The translations under genes and the position numbers were made by a program. Below are positions 54,815-64,000 of a stretch of DNA of 64,000 bases, piece by piece (position 1 is the stretch's first letter; each line of letters begins with the position of its first letter). The notes beneath the pieces were generated by a model. The model saw nothing but the letters and a program-made list of their open reading frames with translations. It ran no database searches and was not told the origin of the DNA. The stretch is taken from positions 551,781,705 through 551,845,704 of the forward strand of contig NC_092872.1 of the NCBI RefSeq assembly GCF_028372415.1, in the 5' to 3' direction. The DNA comes from Notamacropus eugenii. Its lineage: Eukaryota > Chordata > Mammalia > Diprotodontia > Macropodidae.

Positions 54815-55115
54815 ATGTGGGGTAGCTAGGTGGTGCAATGGATAGAGCACCAGTGCAGGAGTCAGGAGGACTTCAGACACTTAGCACTCACTAACTGTGT
54901 GACCTTGGGCAAGTCACAACCCCAATTGCCTGGGTCATCTCCAGTCATCCTGATGAATATCTGGTCACTGGATTCAGATGGCTCTGGAAGAGAAGGGAAG
55001 CTGGTGACCTGCACAGCCCTCCTTCACTCAAAACAAAGTCAAGTGCAAGTCATGTCATTATTTCTCTGAGGGAATGGTCTTCGCTGGCAACGAAGGATGA
55101 ACACACACATTCACA
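54815..55115 (+). mobile_element. Composite tRNA-headed, RTE-tailed SINE
   Basis: tRNA-like head ('ggggtagctaggtggtgcaa', 'gtgtgaccttgggcaagtca') joined to 'gggtcatctccagtcatcct', 'tggtcactggattcagatgg', 'ggtgacctgcacagccctcc', 'tcaagtgcaagtcatgtcat' and an 'ggcaacgaaggatgaacaca' end. Well kept, so relatively young. Confidence 0.9.
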
Positions 55116-55119
55116 TGTT

Positions 55120-55770
55120 GCCCTTGTGTACCTTTTGGAAAAAAAATCTGTTAACAAACCCTTTGTTGTTCTCTTTTTAATCCCCTAAACATCTGTTTGT
55201 TTTTTTTTCTTTTGCCTAAGAAGAGGGCAAACTGGCCCAGGGTGGAAACAAAGCAGATTAAACTTTCTGTGCCATCCAGTAGTGGGATAAACCTGTGGAT
55301 AGTTGCTGCACTTCCAGCCTATGTACATTAGAAAGATTCAGTCTCAAAAATGCATGAATGAATAAATAATAGGAAAACAAAAAGAAGAGTTGAGAATGCT
55401 ATTTTTCCCTTCTTTTCACAGGTAAAGGAGTATGGAATAATACTTAGAAGGGTTTTTTTTTTCAATATATTGGTAAATTTGGCTGGATTACCTTTCCTTC
55501 TCTCTGTAATTCTTTATTATAGAGAATATTCTGTGGGAGGGAGCAGGGTAGAAATATGTTAGGAAATGTAAGTAATAAAAACAAGTATTTTCAATGCATT
55601 TGGGGAAGTCCACCAGGTTGATTGTACCAAAATTTATTTATTTGAACAGAGAAGTAAATAATGATTTATAATTACATTGTGAACAATGCCTTCAAATTGT
55701 ATAATATACCTCAATTTTGGATTAAAATCAGAATTTTAAAAGCAAAACAAAAAAATTCATGAGTGGTAGT
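55120..55770. other. Unassigned AT-rich block
   Basis: 55440-55740 holds no repeat I know and is AT-rich with TAAT cores. Candidate conserved noncoding DNA; untested. Confidence 0.3.
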
Positions 55771-55774
55771 ATGG

Positions 55775-55925
55775 CATAGCAGATAGAAAGATAACCAGGA
55801 AGACTTCATAGATAATAGCTGTGTAACCATGGACATATTTCTGAACTCCTCAGCACTTTGGCCTCTTTATGTATGTTAACTTAGTTCACTGCCAAGGTAG
55901 AAGGAGTTTCCATATGGGGAATTCT
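55775..55925 (+). mobile_element. CORE-SINE (MIR/MAR-type), diverged
   Basis: 'gtagtatggcatagcagata', 'tagctgtgtaaccatggaca' and 'ctgaactcctcagcactttg' fit a diverged tRNA-SINE. Confidence 0.55.
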
Positions 55926-55999
55926 CTAACCATAAAATCGTAAGACTAAACAGAAACCAACAAAAACAAAAGCATTATACTGAACTGAGTCAAGTGTAT

Positions 56000-56115
56000 T
56001 GGGAATTGAATATACTCAATCTCAGTTTCTTCATTTGTAAAAGAACAATCATACTTCCATTTTACAGAAGGCTTGCAAGGAAAGCCCTTCGCAAACCTTA
56101 AAGCTTTGTACTAGA
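56000..56115 (+). mobile_element. THER1/MIR-type SINE fragment
   Basis: 'ctcagtttcttcatttgtaa', 'ttccattttacagaaggctt' and 'cgcaaaccttaaagctttgt' fit the 3' half of THER1. Confidence 0.55.
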
Positions 56116-56995
56116 GAAACTTGAGTTATTTTAAAGAAGCATAGTCTATGTTGATGTCCTGCAAAATGTATTTGTGTTTTAGTGCCTTTGCATTAGAAAA
56201 TTCAGTATGTTTATCATTCAAACTGCCCTCCCCTATGGAGGGGGGGGTATATTTTTCCCTCCTAACTAAAAGAGATACAGAAGTGATGTGAATTTATTTT
56301 TTTTGTAAAACTTGATTTTTTTTTTTAAATTGTGACCAAGGGAAAGGTTGCTACCTAATTGTGATAAGATTCCATCAGATCTCAGAGAATGATTTGAGCA
56401 TGTCCTCACTCTGGTGGGTATCATACAATCTGTGATTATTTGACCAGACATGCTGTTTCTAATTGTGCACCACACCCTATTGGATCTAATGCTGCTTTAA
56501 TTTTATAGGAAGTTTTCAAGTCTTCCAAATATTTAAGGCATAGAATCTTTGAGTTCGGGATGGACACTTCACTGGAACACACCATTTTCAAGCTCTTTGG
56601 AGATGAAACAGCATCAGCAAATCACATACTTTCTCTACAAAGACAAAACAATCCATCTAATTGCTCCACTCTCCTGATTTCCAAAGGAGATATTCCAGAC
56701 CTTCCAACGGTCTGGCAGTTTGGAGACTGCCTACATTACACATGTTTCTAATACTGAGTACCGTATGTGACTGGAAACTGGTTCCCACAATGTTAAACAA
56801 AGGCAGATAATGGCATTAATGGAAAATATGTTTCTTCAGCCAACAAGAAGAAAATGGATTCTTTCACAGCAGGCTATGCTGTTATTTTGGTGTGAATTGC
56901 CTGATTCCTAATAAAGGCAATGATCATTGTCTCCAATGTAGTAGAATCAGGAAGAGGGAGTTTTATCTTGCAATCACTTCAAGCTACCTTTTTCA
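56116..56995. other. Long unassigned block
   Basis: No repeat recognised over about 880 bp. 56770-56940 is mixed-composition sequence with TAAT/ATTA cores. No splice-bounded exon seen. Confidence 0.3.
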
Positions 56996-56999
56996 GGGA

Positions 57000-57130
57000 A
57001 AGCTGTCTTGACATAGCTTCTTTTGAAGATAAGGAAACTGAGGTTCAGAGAAATTAAATTACTTTCCATTGGTCATACAGCTAGCAAGCGTTAGAAGTGA
57101 TATTTGAGCCCAGGTTTTGTAAGGAGCCTA
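57000..57130 (-). mobile_element. MIR SINE, antisense
   Basis: 'gataaggaaactgaggttca', 'ggtcatacagctagcaagcg' and 'gatatttgagcccaggtttt' are antisense MIR. Confidence 0.75.
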
Positions 57131-57182
57131 TGTATTTATTTTTAGGCAAAATAAAAACACATTTCTGAAATTCTTTCTAAAA

Positions 57183-57397
57183 TAGCAGTTCTTCAATGTG
57201 GCCTAATGACTCTCAGGGGCCCTGAGACCCTTTCAGGGGGTCTGTGAGGTCAAAGCTACTCCTGCAACAAAGTAAGACATTTTAGTTTTTAATAATATAG
57301 GCATCAATTGATATAACCTATATTTGCAAAAGTATTTTAGTGGTGCTCTCAATAACTCTGAGTCTAGTCCAGAGACCAAAAAGCTTGAAAAACACTA
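57183..57397. mobile_element. hAT-type MITE with 8-bp target duplication
   Basis: About 215 bp. The left end TAGCAGTTCTTCAA and the reverse complement of the right end TAGTGTTTTTCAAG are matching inverted termini of the hAT kind. Flanks TTCTAAAA (57175-57182) and TTCTAGAA (57398-57405) are an 8-bp duplication with one change. No transposase coding, so non-autonomous. Confidence 0.85.
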
Positions 57398-57409
57398 TTC
57401 TAGAAACAT

Positions 57410-57945
57410 ATCTCAGAAAACAGTGGTCCTTAGTGAATCAAAGTAATGGTTTGGAGAAGTCACTTTCTGTCATTAATAAGGCCCAAACTGACCCACTGAT
57501 TCAGAACTTAGCCTTTTCTGGAGAAGTAATGTGCTGTTACTTCTTAAGAAAGCAAGACTGAGTTCCTCTGTATCTTTCTAGCAAGAAACACCATGATAAG
57601 AAACATGTGATCTGTCTTAATCTGAAGTAGAAAGTGTGATTTGATTATACAGGTCTTTTGAGGTCACTTTTTTGTACTGAATTCTCTACCTGGTAGATAG
57701 GAGAGCCAACTTTCTGGCCCTGATTTTTTTTCTTATTTCTCTTCTGGAGATCAGAGTAGTCACAAACATTGTGGTTCCTCACCATCTCTGTGGGCATTTG
57801 CAGAAAGAAGATTGCTCTTGTGGTGGGCAGAGGACTGCCTGATCAACAGACTTTTCCTCTTTTAATCTCTTGCTGCTAGGATTTAGTAGGTATATGTGGC
57901 TTCATGTCAAGGTAGTCTCAACTTTCAGAAATAATTATAGAAAGA
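57410..57945. other. Unassigned sequence
   Basis: Nothing recognised. Confidence 0.35.
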
Positions 57946-57949
57946 CAAT

Positions 57950-58280
57950 AAGGCACTTATTAAGTACTTAGTATATGCCAGTAGCTATGTTTAGGAGAAA
58001 GGTTATAAACACAAGCCAGAAGTTAGTCCTTACCGTCAAAGCACTTACATTCTAATGGAGAAGTGAACATGGCGAAGAGGGGCTAGGAAACAGAGGGGTG
58101 GAAAGTAGGGAAGGCATGGTGTAGAGATGGCCAGAAAGTGATCTGGAAATCTGGATCCAGGCAAGCTCAAGCAAAATCTCATATAGCAGATCTGAGTAGG
58201 GGTTCTTTTAGAGGAAGAATCCAAGGCATTGCTAGAAGATGCAGGCATAATGATTGGAATGAAGTTGGCATAGCATAGAG
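57950..58280 (-). mobile_element. L2 LINE 3' segment, antisense
   Basis: 'ggcacttattaagtacttag', 'tatatgccagtagctatgtt', 'cgtcaaagcacttacattct' and 'ctaatggagaagtgaacatg' are an antisense L2 end; the following part fits more loosely. Confidence 0.7.
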
Positions 58281-58404
58281 ATTGCCAGGGAATGAAATAA
58301 TTGTGTGTCATAGGTTGGAGATATGGGGGTTACTTTTATAAATTTGTGTATTTGCACTTAGCTAGACTTTTTTTCCTTTTTGATGACCTGTAAACCTGAT
58401 AATT

Positions 58405-58612
58405 TGCATTCTGTCTGTCTCTCATTCTCTCTCATCTCTCTTGTCTATTTTTCTTTCTACGTGTCTTTTTCTCTGTGTGTTTCTGTCTTTCTCTGTCTCC
58501 CTGTCTCTGACTCATTCTTTCTCTCATTTTATTTCTTTATCTCCTTTTTCTGTCTCTTTTTTCTCTCTATCTTTTTCTATCTTTCTGTCTCTGACTGTGT
58601 GTGTTCCTCTTT
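58405..58612. repeat. Pyrimidine-rich (TCTC/TCTG) low-complexity tract
   Basis: TC-rich with TCTG, TTTC and TCTT units, few purines. The open frames rich in Ser, Phe, Leu and Cys are artefacts. Confidence 0.9.
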
Positions 58613-58619
58613 TTAAAAA

Positions 58620-58985
58620 ATGCTTATTTAGTGTACTCCAGTCCGCTAGATATTTTTTTGGCCACTGCAGAATGAAAATCCATAAATGAACAATATCAGC
58701 TCTTAACAGATTTGAAGTATTTGGTAATTGTTTATAACGGGAGAGTTCAAGTAGTCAAATAATTGAAAACTGAGAAGGCTCATTAATAAATTGTTTGTAG
58801 GACAGTATGGGTATTCCCTCCTCCCGAAATCCATGTGCCTTAATGCTCACAATACTCTTCTCATTATTAGTCCAGCTCTTTCCATCATGCTGTGCATGCT
58901 CTCAATTTTCTCTTTTTGTAGTTGAACCAGATGACCTGGAAAGTTCCTTACAACTCTAATAATTCTTTGGCTTAACAAGAAGCTG
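58620..58985. other. Unassigned sequence
   Basis: 58915-58960 ('gttgaaccagatgacctgga') may be a MIR/CR1 scrap. The rest is unrecognised. Confidence 0.35.
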
Positions 58986-59089
58986 CAAAGAACTCCTTTC
59001 TGATGCTGGTACATGACAAAGTTGTTTGGACTACCTTATTCTACTTTCTCCCACCTTCATTCACTCATGCAAGCTATCCCTGGTATTTG

Positions 59090-59375
59090 TTATGGGCTCT
59101 CTTCTCATCTCTTCTTGCAGACCCAGTTAAGGTGCTACCTTTGGCTTGATTTCTTTCCAAACTTTCCCTGTAAAATATGAGCTCACTACCTTTAATTGTT
59201 CTAAAGCATTTGCCTGCTCCCAAACCCTCTTATATTATATCTGATTCTGTATATAAAAATGCAAGAGTACTTTGTAAACTCCTTGAGAAAAGGGGGAGAA
59301 AGGTGATTTTCATCTTTGTTTCTAAGTGTAGGTGCTTATACATATTGAACACTTAAAAAATGTCTGTAGGATGAA
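59090..59375 (+). mobile_element. L2 LINE 3' end, diverged
   Basis: 'cagacccagttaaggtgcta', 'gtaaactccttgagaaaagg' and 'gtgtaggtgcttatacatat' follow L2 order. Confidence 0.6.
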
Positions 59376-59459
59376 ACTGGAATTGAAATATCTTGAAAAC
59401 ATGAGGCCCAGGTGAATAAGGACTTAACGATATTTCTGTTCTTGTTTTGCTTTACTTTT

Positions 59460-59645
59460 CTCCTTCCTTTTCATTTACCTCCTCCTTCTGCCTCCAGCTT
59501 TTATTTGATGTCTTTGCCTGTTAGAATATTAGCTTCTTGAGGGTAAGGACTGTTTTGATTTTTGCTTGTATTCATATCTCTAGTAGCACTTAGCACAGTG
59601 TGTGACGTGTATAAAGTGCTTAATAAATTGTTCTTGACTTGATTT
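59460..59645 (+). mobile_element. L2 3' end
   Basis: 'ttagcttcttgagggtaagg', 'tagtagcacttagcacagtg' and 'aagtgcttaataaattgttc' are the L2 terminus. Confidence 0.85.
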
Positions 59646-59649
59646 GCCT

Positions 59650-60110
59650 ACAACTTTTAGATTCTATTTGCTACAAGAAGTAATGTGTTCTGTTTACAAG
59701 ATGCTTTAAAAAAACCCAAAACATTAAAGCATTTTTATGCCATACCACCAGTGGGGGGGGTGGTGGTGGTTATTTGAACAGAAACAGAAAATACTGGAGT
59801 TGATTAATTGAACATAACATCAGACTTGCTCTATTATCCCTGCTGTCCCTTCCAACATTGTGATGAGGATATAATTGAGAATCCTATGGCCATTATCATT
59901 CTTTGGTTAACAGGTCTTAGAATAGTTTCATTGGATCCTCTTTTTGGATTCATCAGGGAGTTGTTATTATTTATGAAGAGCCGGCTCTTCACCACATCAG
60001 TTCACAATTCCTCTTTCCAACCACATCTTTACCAGACTTGGGGAGTGAAGGCCACATTTTGGTTCCTGATCCTAGGTTGGGTTAAAGTTCTATTTTTTCT
60101 TATGTGCTAG

Positions 60111-60156
<46 letters not shown>

Positions 60157-60865
60157 TTTTGACTTGGAGAATCTCCGATCAATTAGACGAGTTCCTTGAT
60201 CAAGACTGTAGGTTTTTAGGGAAGCATGAGCTACTCTATCCATGAAGAGTATGGATATATTCACTGGAACCTTGCTGAGAGGGCACTGATATCCTCCTTG
60301 GTTTCTAGTAGGTTAGGCTACTCAGGATGCTTGGTTTTATGGGACTCTGACTGAAAGACTTAAGAAAGATGCTCCATTCTGTGGCACATTTGTTATCTTT
60401 TGGATTTTCTTTTTACTTTCCCTCATTTAGAAGATAGACTAGTCACAGAAGAGTGGACCCGGTTCTGAGGAAGGATATATTAATATGTACATTCTCTTCC
60501 CCAACAAGAACTAGTGATGACTCCCTTGAAGCAGGGTTATATGGGAATTTCATTTTCTTACAAGTAACCTAAGAGGGGAGATCCTGATCATGGACATTTC
60601 CACCCTAAGGAATGACAGGAACCAGGCATTGATACATTATTTTGCAAATCCATACAGGAAGGGCCGGCAGGCCTGTGATGATGCATTTGGACAAAACAAG
60701 TAGTTCATAGATGATGTTTAGGAACAACAAATTTCTTTGTGAAGACAGGGGGATTTTGAAATTTATTTTCATTATTATTATACTATTAATTATATCAATA
60801 TAGCATGTAATAATATGTCTTAATATATACAATGTTACATTGTATATTGTTTTAAAATCACAGGT
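59650..60865. other. Long mostly unassigned block
   Basis: G/GGT run at 59751-59770 and (GT)n at 60112-60154. No family recognised otherwise. Confidence 0.35.
60112..60154. repeat. (GT)n microsatellite
   Basis: About 20 uninterrupted GT units. Confidence 0.97.
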
Positions 60866-61039
60866 AGCATTATATGGCACTTTTAAGATTCATGAAGTTC
60901 TTTATAGATATTACCTTGTTCTAGATAATATAATTTTAGAATCTAGACTTTTAGTCAGAGAGGGGAGAATTGATGCATGATACTAGCCAAGAATGAATGA
61001 ATGAATGGAGGAAAAAAATTGTTAAGGACTTATGAAGCA

Positions 61040-61385
61040 CTATTGATACTCTATTTCCTGACTCAGAACATTTTCACTGGCTGCCTCCGTGACCAGAACA
61101 CTCTCTCCTCATCCCTGCCTCCTAGCTTCCCTGGCATTCTTCAAGTTCTACCTCCTGCGGGAAGCCTTTTGCATCATCTCCGTGCCTTCCCTCTGCTGTT
61201 ACTGAGTTGATCCTGTGTGTACCCTGTTTGTACACTGTTGTTTATATACTTGTCCCTCCCATTAGATTGTGAGCTCCTTGAGAGCAGACTTTTTTTAAAA
61301 TTTTCCTTGTGTCTCCAGTGCTTGGTACAGTGCCTGGCACATAGAAGGTACTTATTAAATGCTTGTTGTCTGACTAACTGATTAA
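61040..61385 (+). mobile_element. L2 LINE 3' segment
   Basis: 'ctagcttccctggcattctt', 'acctcctgcgggaagccttt', 'cccattagattgtgagctcc', 'cagtgcctggcacatagaag' and 'ttattaaatgcttgttgtct' follow L2 closely. Confidence 0.92.
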
Positions 61386-61389
61386 TGTC

Positions 61390-61845
61390 CTAATTGGAGA
61401 TTAAAAGCAGTGATTTGGGGGGTTTTGTTGCATAAGTTTGGTCTATTAAGAAGGGAATCAGTTGCTTGTTCAGTAGCTCCAAAATGTGTCTGCCTCCTAG
61501 GGGGAATCTAAACCACATAGAGTAACACTGTGAACCACAATGAGACTAGAGAAGATCATTTTGGAGAACCAGTAGTTCTTCAGAATCTCAGAGGTTTGCT
61601 ACAAAGGAAATTCCCTTTCAAAGATTTCTGATGGGCTATTTATGGACATTATGTGCTTCTGTATCTGTTCATGGGCTCCTATTAGTCATTTCTTTCTTCC
61701 TTATTTTCTGTTGGGAAAAATAAAGGCTGTCCTACCCACATGCATTGCTACCTTTATGTGGGAGCTGGGATCTCTGTTACTCAGATTTCAGAAAACCTAG
61801 ACATGAGCCCAATATAATGGATGCATGAATGAATAGAAAAGAAAA
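61390..61845. other. Unassigned sequence
   Basis: Nothing recognised. Confidence 0.35.
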
Positions 61846-61849
61846 AAAT

Positions 61850-62310
61850 ATACATTCCTTTAGTTTTTGCTATGGACCAAGTACTGTATTAAGTGCTGGG
61901 GATATAAACACAAAAGCAAAATGGCACCTATAATTAAGAAGCCTATATTCTAAAGGAGAAGACAACACACATGGAAAAGTGATGGCCAGGGATGAGCAGT
62001 TTGGAGTGAAAATTAAAAGAATGATTAACAGGTCCATAAAGGAGTAGATTGACACAATCCATCCAGTAGCAGTTGGCAGAGTTAACTTGATCATGGACTA
62101 AAGTATGTGTGTATTGTGTGGTGTCTGTGTGTGTGTAGGTATGTAGATATATGTATGGGCATGCATAGAGGGTCAGGGTGTAACAAAGCTGGAAAGTTAA
62201 GATGAGACCAGGTTGTAAAAAGCTTTAAATGGTAAACAATATTGAACCTGGAAGTAACAGAGAGTCAAGCAGGGGATGACATGGTTAGACCTCTTTCATT
62301 TGATAGCTTT
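61850..62310 (-). mobile_element. L2 LINE 3' segment, antisense
   Basis: 'accaagtactgtattaagtg', 'ctggggatataaacacaaaa', 'gttgtaaaaagctttaaatg' and 'gcaggggatgacatggttag' are antisense L2. A GT-rich stretch (62103-62145) lies inside. Confidence 0.75.
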
Positions 62311-62554
62311 TCAAATAAAGAAAGTATTCACATTGAATTAACCTCATATCTTCTGCAGCCGAAACTTCCCCAGTTTTTGCAGTTGGTTCTTATATGGCAT
62401 GACCTCAAGTTCTTTCACCAGTCTTGTTACCCTTCTCTATTTTTCCTAAAATATTGTGCCCAGAATGGAAAATGTATATTTCTATCACCTAACATTTCCA
62501 CTATTCTCAAAGATCTTCCATTCTTTTCAAATTGGGCCATGATATAATATAACA

Positions 62555-62690
62555 AGTGTTGGACTCAGAGACAAAGATCTGAATCCTAGAGCCTATATGT
62601 ACCTGGCTGTGTGACCTTGGCCAAGTCATCTAGCATCTTAGATCCTTAGTTTACTTTTGATGAGGGATTAGGAGCAGATCAGTTCTGTAG
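62555..62690 (+). mobile_element. MIR SINE
   Basis: 'agtgttggactcagagacaa', 'ctggctgtgtgaccttggcc' and 'aagtcatctagcatcttaga' are MIR. Confidence 0.8.
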
Positions 62691-62694
62691 TTGT

Positions 62695-62812
62695 AAATCA
62701 ACAAACACACAACTATTAACTACCTATATGCCAGGTACTGTCCTAGACATTGGGTTCACAAAGATAAAATGAGCTCTGCCCTCAAGGAGTTTACGTTTTA
62801 TCCTTTCCTACT
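62695..62812 (-). mobile_element. L2 3' end, antisense
   Basis: 'ctatatgccaggtactgtcc', 'tagacattgggttcacaaag' and 'ctgccctcaaggagtttacg' are antisense L2. Confidence 0.85.
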
Positions 62813-63014
62813 CCAGTCTTTGTTTTTTCTTTCATGAAGACATCCTGATTCTTCCTGATGCTCTATTAATGTTACATTTGTCATTCCCTAGCTTTGTTTG
62901 ATGATTTGTAGGTGTGCACGTGCAAGTATATACACAAAAGACACACACACATATTTTTATAGTACTCATTTGTATTTCCCATAACAACCCTATGGAGTAT
63001 ACCCATGTGTGTAT

Positions 63015-63016
<2 letters not shown>

Positions 63017-63053
<37 letters not shown>

Positions 63054-63054
63054 C
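63017..63054. repeat. (AC)n(AT)n microsatellite
   Basis: About 12 AC units followed by AT units. Confidence 0.96.
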
Positions 63055-63059
63055 ATATT

Positions 63060-63190
63060 CACATATATGTATTTCTTATTCTACACATTAGGGAAACTGA
63101 GACATAGCATCATTCCACTCAAAGCTACAAAGGTAGGGCGTGCCAGGAATATGTTTACCTCCTGACTCAGTAGCTATTTATCCCCATTTC
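63060..63190 (-). mobile_element. MIR SINE, antisense, diverged
   Basis: 'cacattagggaaactgagac' and 'tcaaagctacaaaggtaggg' fit a diverged antisense MIR. Confidence 0.45.
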
Positions 63191-63199
63191 CTTTTGCCT

Positions 63200-63785
63200 A
63201 GAGCTTCCTTCCTTCTGGTTGGACTGCGGAGGTGACCATGGCTGAGATGACTTCTGTTGCTGCTTGGAATGCTTAGTGTGGTTAATTCAAATTTCCCTGC
63301 TGCCAGAGTGAGTCTGATGAGGAGATGAGAAATTGTCAGCTTGCCACTTTCTACTACTGTCTGACAGACATGGAAAGAAGGTGAGTCAGAGAAATAGGAT
63401 ATTGTGTCAAATCAACCTCCTACTGGGGTAATGACTGCAGAGTAGGTTATATAGAGTGTCTGTGTATCCTGTCTTCCATAAAGCAGGAGATAGGGAATGC
63501 CATGACTTAGGGTACAAATGAGTGGTCAAATGCCCTCATTTTTGAAAACAGAGAAAACTTCTGACTGACTACTACTTTATTGGGTTGACAGGAGGCCCCT
63601 GAGTGGTGGAACAGGACCTCAGGGAAGCTGTGCTCCATTAGCCCCTAATGATGAGCTGCCACTTCACTTTTCTAAAGACTTTAACTTTGAACTCTTGTTT
63701 CTCTGGGGTGTTGTGCCGTTTGATGAGCAGTCGCTTAGGACAATCAGTCTTGCTATTATTATGCAGAACCAGCCCGTGCTACATG
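63200..63785. other. Unassigned, repeat-free block
   Basis: No repeat recognised. 63640-63785 is mixed-composition sequence with no low-complexity runs, another candidate for conserved noncoding DNA. No exon seen. Confidence 0.3.
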
Positions 63786-63789
63786 ATTA

Positions 63790-63995
63790 TCTCATAATAG
63801 TCCAAAACTGGTATAATGCATGGCAGACATTATTTAATTGATTCTCAGGAGGGAAGTACTATTCTACTTATTAGCTATTTTTTTTTTGGTTGGGGTACAG
63901 TCTTAGAAAGGTTTATTGGTTTGCCTAAGGTCACTAAGGAAATTGGATCAAACAAGAATTCCCAGTTCCCAGTCCATTGCTTTCACTAAAGTTCA
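63790..63995 (-). mobile_element. THER1/MIR-type SINE, antisense, with T-run
   Basis: 'gaagtactattctacttatt', 'gtttgcctaaggtcactaag' and 'ccattgctttcactaaagtt' fit antisense MIR; a T-run interrupts at 63880-63888. Runs to the window edge. Confidence 0.55.
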
Positions 63996-64000
63996 CTATA

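Noticed and set aside
1-64000. CRISPR arrays, operons, phage or bacterial features
   Set aside because: The sequence is clearly mammalian and repeat-rich; the tandem repeats are microsatellites without unique spacers.
1-64000. An undescribed biological system
   Set aside because: No intact novel gene cluster or RNA gene could be supported; nearly everything readable is repeat or retrocopy.

Overview
The window looks like marsupial nuclear DNA, either intergenic or deep intronic. The strongest clue is repeated copies of a tRNA-derived SINE known from marsupials (MAR1/WSINE1-like; clearest at 18065-18330, 44855-45115, 3722-3960, and 42200-42462 reversed). There are also composite SINEs ending in an RTE-type tail (54815-55115; reversed at 24815-25062 and 38645-38865), RTE-clade LINE pieces, and marsupial-style L1 3' ends. 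Around these lies a dense background of older mammalian repeats: L2, CR1/L3-type LINEs, MIR/MIR3/THER1. The sequence is AT-rich and CpG-poor. The species cannot be fixed from the sequence alone. Repeat family names come from recalled consensus sequences, not from a search, and edges are approximate (about +/-20-40 bp).

I find no intact protein-coding gene and no convincing exon. The long open frames are translated repeats; the longest (270 codons at 47658-48470) lies in a CT/CA simple repeat. Gene-derived sequence consists of two dead retrocopies, CLNS1A (4578-5331) and RPL7 (28466-29250), and one mitochondrial insertion (NUMT) covering ATP6, COX3 and tRNA-Gly. The NUMT is split into 32805-33880 and 35051-35280 by a later insertion holding an LTR and an RTE LINE fragment.

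Layout. 1-9 kb: antisense L1 ORF2, L2 ends, MAR1, the CLNS1A retrocopy, a mosaic antisense L1. 9-22 kb: CR1 and L2 elements with many MIRs, one MIR sitting inside a CR1. 22-24.4 kb: a SINE inside an L2, then mostly unassigned DNA and a hexanucleotide array. 24.8-28.3 kb: composite SINE and about 3 kb of sense L1/HAL1-like LINE with AG and TA expansions. 28.3-32 kb: RPL7 retrocopy, CR1, a long L2. 32.8-35.7 kb: split NUMT and a LINE 3' end. 36-43 kb: MIR nest, unassigned DNA, a mariner-like MITE. 43-47 kb: two antisense L1 3' ends with SINEs. 47.7-48.5 kb: large CT/CA repeat. 49-55 kb: RTE reverse transcriptase fragment, LTR fossils, antisense L1s, composite SINE. 55-64 kb: unassigned AT-rich blocks, a hAT MITE with an 8-bp target duplication, L2 and MIR pieces.

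No genes act together here. I found no evidence of an undescribed biological system. What is most useful is the insertion history readable from nested elements, plus a few unassigned blocks that could be conserved noncoding DNA.
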